Part shown: positions 1-6,122 of the stretch, piece after piece
Numbering within the stretch: the stretch's first letter is position 1
Layout of the letters: each line of letters begins with the position of its first letter
NCBI GenBank assembly: GCA_039821145.1
Contig: JBCBOS010000005.1
Span: forward strand, 248,001-312,000
Direction: 5' to 3'
Length of the DNA: 64,000 nt
From: JBCCSZ01 sp039821145
GTDB lineage: Bacteria; Bacteroidota; Bacteroidia; Chitinophagales; Saprospiraceae
The notes under the pieces: generated by a model
What the model saw: only the letters and a program-made list of their open reading frames with translations
The model's database searches: none
What the model was told of the DNA's origin: nothing
Made by a program: the position numbers and the translations under genes

Positions 1-1118
1 CCAGAGCCCACCAATCGAAATGCATTTTCCGAATCCTTGTCCACCTCTTCTACCCGATTGTCCTTCAATGCATTGAGGTCAACCGAACAACTGTGCAGGG
101 CCTCCCCTGCCCCGCTGCAAGAGACGACCAGGGTAGCCTCTGCCAATCCATAGGCCGGACTGACGATGGAGGCGATGTCATTGCCTTGGGGAAAAATGGA
201 GGCAAAATTTTGAATGGATTCTTCGCGGATGGGTTCGGCAGCGTTGGCAAAGTAGCGCAGTTGGCTGAAGTCCAGATCGGTCAATTGCTCAGGGCTGATT
301 TTTTTGTAGCACAGGTCGAAAGCAAAGTTGGGGGCAACGGCATGTGTTGCCCTCCGGTTTGCAATAGTTCGCAACCACAACAGAGGGTTGGCAATGAAAG
401 TGACAGGAGCCATCATATAGCAAGGATTGCCCACAAAAATGGGGAGCAAGATGCCATAGATGAGGCCCATGTCATGAAATGCTGGCAACCAGGATACCAT
501 TGAACAGCCCTGATTAAATTGTGTATGTGTTTGTAGTGCTTGTAGGTTGAATATCAAATTGTCTTGTGCCACCATGACGCCCTTTGGATCACCAGTGGAA
601 CCGGATGTGTACTGCAAAAAGGACAAGGCATTGGTCAGGTCCAATACTTCCTCTGTGGGTAGATACCCCTCAGTCAGTTCGTCTGTTTCGATGGCCATGC
701 AAGGGATGTCTTGCAAAAAGGGAAAATCTGCCTGATTGCGTTCCAGCTTGCTTTTTTCGTTGGCAGTGGTCAAAGCCAGGGCAGCACCAGCATTGCGCAC
801 GATGGCGTGAATGCGCATCGCGTGGGCATTCTTGCGCGGTGGGTAGGCGGGCACGGCAATGACGTTGGCATACATGCAAGCGAAGTAGGCTTCTATGAAT
901 TCCAAACCGGGAGGAAACAGCAATAAAACGCGGTCTTTTTCACGGGTCTCAGAGCGAATGACAGCAGCCATTTTGCGCACCTTTTCGTCCAGGGAACCAT
1001 AGGTATGAGTGGCCACCTCTGTGCCCCTGTTGTTGAGAAACACAAAAGCTTGTTGGTCGGGGGTCTGGATCGCTCTTTGCCGAAGGATACCAGCGATGGA
1101 AGCATTGTTGTTTGTCAT
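1..1118 (-). CDS. Fatty-acyl-AMP ligase (FAAL-type adenylating enzyme), C-terminus beyond window
   Basis: ANL-superfamily adenylating enzyme of the FAAL branch, which activates a fatty acid as acyl-AMP and passes it to an acyl carrier protein, commonly as the loading step of lipopeptide NRPS/PKS lines. The reading frame is open from the ATG at 1118 to the window edge (about 372 residues). The phosphate-binding core motif YTSGSTGDPKGVM lies at about residues 170-182. It is followed by SWLPAFHDMGLIYGIL, a P..F...P..WL stretch, the APNFAFDLC block and NAAEPI, all typical of FAAL and related loading enzymes. It starts 19 nt after the stop of the tryptophan dioxygenase gene, so it belongs to the same minus-strand operon. 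It could be a stand-alone FAAL or the first domain of a larger NRPS/PKS, which the visible part cannot tell. Family call secure; exact substrate unknown. Confidence 0.88.
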   Translation of the reverse strand, partial: MTNNNASIAGILRQRAIQTPDQQAFVFLNNRGTEVATHTYGSLDEKVRKMAAVIRSETREKDRVLLLFPPGLEFIEAYFACMYANVIAVPAYPPRKNAHAMRIHAIVRNAGAALALTTANEKSKLERNQADFPFLQDIPCMAIETDELTEGYLPTEEVLDLTNALSFLQYTSGSTGDPKGVMVAQDNLIFNLQALQTHTQFNQGCSMVSWLPAFHDMGLIYGILLPIFVGNPCYMMAPVTFIANPLLWLRTIANRRATHAVAPNFAFDLCYKKISPEQLTDLDFSQLRYFANAAEPIREESIQNFASIFPQGNDIASIVSPAYGLAEATLVVSCSGAGEALHSCSVDLNALKDNRVEEVDKDSENAFRLVGS

Positions 1119-1137
1119 GATGATAAAAGGATTTGCA

Positions 1138-2091
1138 TTAGTCAATTCGCCCCCATTCTTCCAACTCGCTGGCGGACCACAGCTTTGGGAAAAAAATGAT
1201 GAGTTGGAAACGGGGATGGAGATATTTGCGCCAATTGGTACCGCCCGTGGAGGGGACCGTGGCAGATTTATTGGAAGTCAGATGTTTCATCGCTACCCGG
1301 TAGTGGGCCATTTGCCAGTGGATGTTGGCCAGCTGATCCATGTCGCGAAGGGCCTCTTTGATGTGCCCCTCGCTGTCTTGTTCAGCATATCGCTTCCAAT
1401 AGGTTTGGTTGAGATTTCGCTCTCGGGTATCGTCTAGGTGCTGAAGCAGTTGTCGGTCGTATCGATGCTCAAAATCTGTCAGGGTGACACTTTTCCCTCC
1501 GGTGGTAGCTTCTACAGCTCCACGTTTCCAATACATTTTGGCGTACAGTTCTTCGGCCGGAGATTGGTTGTGGATGGTTGAGCGCCATTTTCGACTGACT
1601 AGATTGGGGGCATCGGTGGCCCACAGTTCGATCATCCGATATTGCAAAGACTGAAACCCACTGGCCGGGAACAAAGCGTATCGAAATTGTACGAATTGCT
1701 TTTTGTCCAAACCATTGGCCATGATGTCGAAAGAGTCGATGACACATCGGAAGTAGCGGTTGATTCGTTGCACCTTGTCGGCAAAAACATCTGGGGGAAG
1801 ATCCGTCCTTTCGTCTGTCAATTGCTCCAACTCCCATCGGATCAGTCGAAAAAACAATTCGACAATTTGGTGATAGCTTATGAAGATCAACTCATCCGGA
1901 AAAGCCGTTCGCGGTTTCTGAAGAGTCAGCAGCGTATCGATGTTGAGATAGTCCGAATAGTTGATGGTTGTCTCATGGATCAATCTTTCGAGATGACAAA
2001 AAAGATTTTGATTTTCCCGAGCGTATTTCTGCCGCAGTCTTTCCAGTTGCTGCTTGGTGACTTGTTCGGTCGGAAGTAGCTGCCGATTCAT
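1138..2091 (-). CDS. kynA: Tryptophan 2,3-dioxygenase (heme)
   Basis: 317 residues, family KynA/TDO, which opens the indole ring of L-Trp to N-formylkynurenine with O2 at a haem. The hallmarks are present. FISYHQIVELFF carries the active-site His (about H74). FRYALFPASGFQSLQYRMIE carries the substrate-carboxylate Arg (about R137). HWQMAHYRVAMKHL holds the candidate haem-ligand His (about H263). The C-terminal STGGT loop and FPKLW close the fold. The loop differs from the usual GTGGS. The gene lies 55 nt after sbnB and 19 nt before the FAAL gene on the same strand, with no kynureninase or formamidase visible. I therefore infer a role in supplying a kynurenine-type building block for a natural product, as TDO homologues do in daptomycin-type clusters, rather than tryptophan catabolism. 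Whether it acts on free Trp is not shown by sequence. Confidence 0.85.
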   Translation of the reverse strand: MNRQLLPTEQVTKQQLERLRQKYARENQNLFCHLERLIHETTINYSDYLNIDTLLTLQKPRTAFPDELIFISYHQIVELFFRLIRWELEQLTDERTDLPPDVFADKVQRINRYFRCVIDSFDIMANGLDKKQFVQFRYALFPASGFQSLQYRMIELWATDAPNLVSRKWRSTIHNQSPAEELYAKMYWKRGAVEATTGGKSVTLTDFEHRYDRQLLQHLDDTRERNLNQTYWKRYAEQDSEGHIKEALRDMDQLANIHWQMAHYRVAMKHLTSNKSATVPSTGGTNWRKYLHPRFQLIIFFPKLWSASELEEWGRID

Positions 2092-2146
2092 AATCTATGG
2101 CGATTGGAAGGTGAAGAAATGAAAGGAAGTGGTGGAGGGATTCTCC

Positions 2147-3118
2147 TTAGGATGCCAACAGAGTCCCTACCTGTTCGGTCTTGACTCTGTCCAGAAAATA
2201 GGTCCCAACGGCAATGTCGAAAATGGCCATGCCCATGGGGTTGAACAGTACGGGGGTTTCTGCAGGCAATTGTTGCAGAACATCGGTGTGGATCAGATCA
2301 TCGAGGTTATAGGTGTCTTCGCGTTGCAGGCCCTTTTCGATGTGCAGGTTCTCAACATCGGTTGCTTCCCGGCACACTTCGTCCCAATCGTCGACAAACA
2401 TGGCATCCTTGAAATAATCATAAGTATCAGTGGTGTAGTCTCTCAGCGATACATTGAGGTGCAAAGAACCAGGCTTCGGAGCTTTGTCTATGTAGGGCTT
2501 GTCAGCCACTGTGCAGGTCATGAAAACATCAGCATGCTGGTAGGCTTCTTCCCAGGAATCGGCTACCTTGACGGGAAAGGGAACCTCCGGAATCGTGCTG
2601 CGGTCAATGGGGCGAATGTCATAGAGTTGAACGCTTTCGATTTGTCCTTTCAAAATTTCTCTACACATGTCAAAGTGCGTCTTCCCGATGGGCCCCCAAC
2701 CAAGGATGGCCAACCGAAGTCCTTTGCGAGGCCGGGCGTCCTGATGGCGGCGGATGAAGAGTCCAGTTACAGCAGCGGTGCGGATGGTACTCAGCATCGG
2801 GGTGTTGATCACAGCCTGGGGCTGGCCCGTATCAGAATCGTTGAGGATGACAACGCTGTGTGCTCTGGGAATTCCCTGATCGATGTTGCCGGGAAAACTG
2901 GCGATCCACTTGATGCCTGCCTTTTGAAATTTGCCACCAATGTAGGCAGGCATGGCGATGATGCGATTGACAGGATCCTTGTAGCGCAAATACGGCTTGA
3001 TGGGTTGCGCAAATTCTTGGTCCTGCAAGCAGTGGATGGCTTGCTCGATGACATCGACACAGTCGTGCCAAGAATAATCAATGGACTCAATATCCTGTTG
3101 GTTGATGTAATGCAACAT
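2147..3118 (-). CDS. sbnB: 2,3-diaminopropionate biosynthesis protein SbnB (ACEGA dehydrogenase)
   Basis: Member of the ornithine cyclodeaminase/mu-crystallin family, 323 residues from the ATG at 3118. SbnB oxidises and hydrolyses N-(1-amino-1-carboxyl-2-ethyl)-glutamate to L-2,3-diaminopropionate and 2-oxoglutarate with NAD. Visible features are the N-terminal substrate region with KPYLRYKDP and IAMPAYIGG, the block IKWIASFPGN, and the nucleotide-binding turn LAILGWGPIGKTHFDMC in the middle. The frame is open farther upstream to about 3277, but that part overlaps sbnA, and the start at 3118, 28 nt after the sbnA stop, fits the family N-terminus (MLHYINQQDIE). The adjacent SbnA homologue makes the assignment firm: the pair is the standard Dap-forming module of staphyloferrin B, zwittermicin and viomycin-type clusters. 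Confidence 0.9.
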   Translation of the reverse strand: MLHYINQQDIESIDYSWHDCVDVIEQAIHCLQDQEFAQPIKPYLRYKDPVNRIIAMPAYIGGKFQKAGIKWIASFPGNIDQGIPRAHSVVILNDSDTGQPQAVINTPMLSTIRTAAVTGLFIRRHQDARPRKGLRLAILGWGPIGKTHFDMCREILKGQIESVQLYDIRPIDRSTIPEVPFPVKVADSWEEAYQHADVFMTCTVADKPYIDKAPKPGSLHLNVSLRDYTTDTYDYFKDAMFVDDWDEVCREATDVENLHIEKGLQREDTYNLDDLIHTDVLQQLPAETPVLFNPMGMAIFDIAVGTYFLDRVKTEQVGTLLAS

Positions 3119-3146
3119 TGGCTGATGTGATTTAAGAAATGAAATA

Positions 3147-4151
3147 TTAGTAGCAAAAATCTTGTCCGTAGGTATCCTTGCACCACCGTTCGTTGTAGAC
3201 TGTGGTGACATACTTTTCGCCTCCATCCGGGAAGATGGCCAGCACGTGTTTGCGAGGCATGCATTTGTCTTCGGCAAAGTACTGATGGATGGCAGCGTAG
3301 ACCGAGCCAGAGGAGCCTCCCATGAACAGTTGGTGATCTTTGAGAAGTTGCATGCAGGCGCGGATGGTATCGGTTTCTTCTATTCGGCAAAAGTCATCGA
3401 TCTTGGCATGTTGCAAAATCGAAGGGACCATGCTGGAGCCAATGCCTGGGATGTAGCGTTTTTTGGGTGTATCGCCAAAGACGACAGAACCCACAATGTC
3501 TACGGCAATGACCTTGATGTCGGGATAGTGCTCCTTGAGTCGTCTGGACAATCCGGTAATGGTGCCGCCGGAGCTGACGCCGATCATGGCGTAATCGAGT
3601 TTTGGGATGATGTCGCAAATCTCTTTGCCGATGGTGTGGTAGTAGCCATCGGAGTTGAGTTTGTTGGCATATTGATTGACCCAGTAGGAATTGTCGATTT
3701 GCCCAACCAGCTCTTTGACCTTTCGGATGCGAGTGAGCAGGTAGCCTCCATTTTCATCGGGGGTGCTAACCTGTTGGATGGTGGCCCCGTATTGGAGGAT
3801 GAGCATTTTGTTGAGTTCAGAGATGTGTGGATCAACAACGCAGATGAACTTCAACCCCAATTTGTTGCAATAGGCAGCCAGTGCGACACCAAAGTTTCCA
3901 GAAGAAGATTCGATGATGGTGGTTTCGGAATTGATCCGACCGTTTTGCAATTCTGTATTGAGAATGTAGCAAGCGGCCCTGGCCTTGACACTACCGGTGG
4001 GGTTGAGGTGTTCCAGCTTTGCATAGACGTTGAGATGTGGCAATGAAGGAACTCGAAGATCCAGTAATGGGGTATTGCCTACCGTCTGAAGAACACTTTT
4101 GTAGCGGTTGTGTATGTTGATCGGTGGATAACTAAAATTCGTGACGGTCAT
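3147..4151 (-). CDS. sbnA: 2,3-diaminopropionate biosynthesis protein SbnA (ACEGA synthase, PLP)
   Basis: PLP enzyme of the cysteine-synthase fold, 334 residues. SbnA joins O-phospho-L-serine and L-glutamate to give N-(1-amino-1-carboxyl-2-ethyl)-glutamate, the substrate of SbnB. The sequence shows VGNTPLLDL, the PLP lysine in NPTGSVKARAA (about K56), the SSSGNFG asparagine loop typical of the SbnA branch, the phosphate-binding GVSSGGTITG, and GGSSGSVYAA near the C-terminus. I chose the ATG at 4151. The frame continues upstream to a GTG at 4190, but the extra residues do not match the family. It is the first enzyme gene after the NusG-like gene, separated from it by 229 nt that contain a terminator-like hairpin. 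Confidence 0.9.
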   Translation of the reverse strand: MTVTNFSYPPINIHNRYKSVLQTVGNTPLLDLRVPSLPHLNVYAKLEHLNPTGSVKARAACYILNTELQNGRINSETTIIESSSGNFGVALAAYCNKLGLKFICVVDPHISELNKMLILQYGATIQQVSTPDENGGYLLTRIRKVKELVGQIDNSYWVNQYANKLNSDGYYHTIGKEICDIIPKLDYAMIGVSSGGTITGLSRRLKEHYPDIKVIAVDIVGSVVFGDTPKKRYIPGIGSSMVPSILQHAKIDDFCRIEETDTIRACMQLLKDHQLFMGGSSGSVYAAIHQYFAEDKCMPRKHVLAIFPDGGEKYVTTVYNERWCKDTYGQDFCY

Positions 4152-4240
4152 TTTATTTCCATTTTGATGATGAAATGAATACACGCACACAGCCAGCTTC
4201 CCCAGACCTTGTACAGGCTGAGGACAGCAGTGATAACATG

Positions 4241-4295
4241 CACAAAAACCTACTGCAAACAGTCCCGATGATGGACAACGGGCTGTCGGCAGTAG
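4241..4295 (-). terminator. Terminator-like hairpin between the NusG-like gene and sbnA
   Basis: Read on the minus strand, three consecutive paired blocks nest: CTACTGC with GCAGTAG, ACAG with CTGT, and CCCG with CGGG, around an 11-nt apical loop, followed at once by GTTTTTGTG. This is 15 bp of pairing plus a short U-tract, as expected of an intrinsic terminator or attenuator. It lies 90 nt upstream of the sbnA start and inside the presumed operon, so it would block the biosynthetic genes unless polymerase is modified to read through. Confidence 0.6.
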
Positions 4296-4380
4296 TCTAG
4301 CAGTTGCTCAAGAAGTGCGATCAAGAGTAATATGGAAAAAAGGGAAATTCGGTGGTTGGACAGTCTGAGCTGTCGCTGGC

Positions 4381-4881
4381 TTAGCAGTATCGAAGGTAAG
4401 ACGTAGGGATGTCTACTTCTATACTTCTATTGAGTGTTGTGATTTGGATGACAAAACGGCTGCTGGAGTTCTTTCGGATCAGCATTCCTTCCATGCCTGC
4501 CAGGGGGCCTTGGCCGATTCGGACGCGTTCACCTATCATGTAGACGCGATCTTCTGCTCTGGCATTGGCGTGGTGGGCGAGAACTCTTTTGATGGCGTTG
4601 ATTTCATTTTCACTGATTGTGGCCAATTCTTGGTCAAATGAAACGAATCGCATCAAGCCGTTGATTTGTTCCAGGTCGTATACTTTGGCAGCAGAGGTAC
4701 GGACGAATAAGTAACAAGGAAATAAAGGTGCTTCAATTTTTTTGACTCTGTCGCTCCACTGTCTTTTTTGTTCGGTAAGGGGCAAGTAAGAATCGATGCC
4801 CATATTTTTCATTCGCAAGTCTACTTTCTTTTCATATTTGGGGTAGGTATACGCGACATACCAGTTGTTGTTAGGTTGCAT
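4381..4881 (-). CDS. Specialised NusG paralogue (UpxY/LoaP/RfaH-like transcription antiterminator)
   Basis: 166 residues with a NusG N-terminal domain (WYVAYTYPKYEKKVDLRMK, then SYLPLTEQKRQWSDRVKKIEAPLFPCYLFVR, the canonical NGN signature) and a C-terminal KOW-type segment (GERVRIGQGPLAGMEGMLIRKNSSSRFVIQI). Specialised NusG proteins of this type bind RNA polymerase and let it read through terminators in one operon; UpxY serves capsule loci of Bacteroides and LoaP serves polyketide clusters of Firmicutes. Here it precedes a Dap/kynurenine/FAAL gene set, follows three copies of an RNA-like element and is followed by a terminator-like hairpin. I infer that it is the dedicated antiterminator of the cluster. 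The housekeeping NusG is expected elsewhere, next to ribosomal protein genes. Confidence 0.88.
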   Translation of the reverse strand: MQPNNNWYVAYTYPKYEKKVDLRMKNMGIDSYLPLTEQKRQWSDRVKKIEAPLFPCYLFVRTSAAKVYDLEQINGLMRFVSFDQELATISENEINAIKRVLAHHANARAEDRVYMIGERVRIGQGPLAGMEGMLIRKNSSSRFVIQITTLNRSIEVDIPTSYLRYC

Positions 4882-4906
4882 GATTAGAGGTTTGGAGAGT
4901 GAAGAG

Positions 4907-4983
4907 TAAAGCTTCGCCAGTTTAGTCCCAGTACGTCAACCAGGGCTAATTCTTTAGCGGCCGACAGTTGTAAAAACCATCGG
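4907..4983 (-). repeat. Tandem leader element, copy A (nearest the NusG-like gene)
   Basis: Read on the minus strand, the element begins with CGATGG, holds two small hairpins, and ends in TGGGACTAA-nn-TGGCGAAGC. The CCC-u-GGU / ACUGGG stem has a bulged U. It ends about 25 nt before the NusG-like start codon. The family is unrecognised; see copies B and C. Confidence 0.6.
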
Positions 4984-5029
4984 AAATTCAAAATTGTGAA
5001 TATTTTAATTAAGCAAGGCAGGCTCTTCT

Positions 5030-5109
5030 GATAGCTTCGCCACCTTAGTCCCACTTCGTCGGTGAGGACCATTTCCTGGGCGGCTAACGGTTGTTGGAAA
5101 CCATCAGCT
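5030..5109 (-). repeat. Tandem leader element, copy B
   Basis: Second copy, minus strand: CTGATGG at the 5' side and GTGGGACTAA-nn-TGGCGAAGC at the 3' side. The stem before GGGACTAA is UCC-u-CAC with GUGGGA, so bases differ from copy A while pairing and the bulge are kept. That pattern suggests a structured RNA rather than a protein-coding repeat. Confidence 0.6.
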
Positions 5110-5142
5110 ATCGAAATCAGGTACAGTAAAAGACAAGGTTCG

Positions 5143-5219
5143 TAAAGCTTCGCCAGCTTAGTCCCAGAAGGCAAATCTGGTCTAATGGTTGACGACTGAT
5201 GGTACGGGCTCCATCAGAA
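5143..5219 (-). repeat. Tandem leader element, copy C (promoter-distal end of the array)
   Basis: Third copy, minus strand. The 5' side forms CTGATGG-n8-CCATCAG, then CCAGA pairs with TCTGG just before the conserved GGACTAA-nn-TGGCGAAGC. The conserved GCTTCGCC core (plus strand) recurs at 4911, 5034 and 5147, giving spacings of 123 and 113 nt. This copy is in a different reading frame from A and B, which argues against a coding origin. Confidence 0.6.
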
Positions 5220-5370
5220 ATACATAAGTCGATGTGGTGTTCGGTGATTCAGTGTGTCTGGCCCCTTTGGTGTTTCAGTTTTCCTTTTGAGCCAAGGTGT
5301 CTGTTTGCATGTTGTGCGGTACAAAGTAACAAGGTCTGTGTCTCAAAATCTGAGAAAGCGAATTTTTTTT

Positions 5371-5592
5371 CTAAAAAATTAAATCAAACTCGCTGAGGTA
5401 GTAAAAGGACCTTCGACTCTTATTGTAGTCAATAGGAGCACCGAATTCATGCTTGAGAGTGCCAATGTAGCGGTAAACGGATGCGCGAGAGATGTTGAGT
5501 CGCCGGGAGAGCTCATCTGGAGAGCCCGTGGCTTTGCGCCGGGTTAAGTTGTCGATCCTACGTAAGGTATCGACTTGTTCTTTGAAAGTCAT
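5371..5592 (-). CDS. Small winged/HTH DNA-binding protein
   Basis: 73 residues, consisting almost only of an HTH_11/DeoR-type helix-turn-helix: EQVDTLRRIDNLTRRKATGSPDELSRRLNISRASVYRYIGTLKHEFGAPIDYNKSRRSFYYL. Such domains usually bind DNA as the N-terminal part of WYL or DeoR regulators, but here no sensor domain follows. It lies about 490 nt upstream of the NusG-like gene on the same strand, with the three leader elements in between. I infer a local regulator of the biosynthetic operon, possibly autoregulatory. It could also be a remnant of a longer regulator, although start and stop are clean and the domain is complete. Confidence 0.75.
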   Translation of the reverse strand: MTFKEQVDTLRRIDNLTRRKATGSPDELSRRLNISRASVYRYIGTLKHEFGAPIDYNKSRRSFYYLSEFDLIF

Positions 5593-6122
5593 AGTTTCTT
5601 AAGTTTAGCGTCGAGGATGCTGTTTGTTTATTTATGAACTTATAACGTAGGTTTATCAAAACTGTTCAACGTTTGAGGCAAAAAAGTTAAACAAAATTAA
5701 TTTTCTTTCGCAAAGTGCTGAAAATCAATGAGAAAAAATGCTTCCCACGCAACAGACACAATACAATCATTTGGCACTTTAGATGCAAAAACATATTTCG
5801 TTCGGCAAATCACCAGATTCCACATTTGATAAATTTGGTGTGCTCCAAGCGACAAAAAGGAGCTCAATTTTTCATTTGTCGATGGACAGAAGGACTTCGG
5901 CTGATTTTTTTCGGCCAACGGACTACTTTTCTTTGCTTTGTAAGCATTGAGTAGCTCGCTCAGCTCCTAATCAACGATTTTTCTGCTATCTTCCGAGCTA
6001 AGACTCGATTCTATAAAACCAATTATATCACCTGATGTGGCAACAGGCTCGTTGGAAACCTCCTTCACTCTTGCCTCTTGTTGTCACGGCTTGAATACCT
6101 TCACCAAAATTTGCAAAGCCTT
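5593..6122 (+). other. Gene-poor AT-rich intergenic stretch
   Basis: No convincing gene. Two overlapping open frames of 73-79 codons lie on opposite strands at about 5697-5954 and resemble no family I know. The stretch must hold the promoters of the divergent HTH gene and of the S9 peptidase gene. I see no strong TAnnTTTG box for either. Confidence 0.5.

Noticed and set aside
4884..5174. A 96-codon minus-strand frame with an internal WRSY/WRSF peptide repeat before the NusG-like gene
   Set aside because: The repeated unit is conserved as paired RNA bases; the third copy is in another frame, and no start or family fits.
5697..5954. Overlapping frames of 73-79 codons on both strands
   Set aside because: No motif, overlapping on opposite strands, in an AT-rich promoter-bearing interval.
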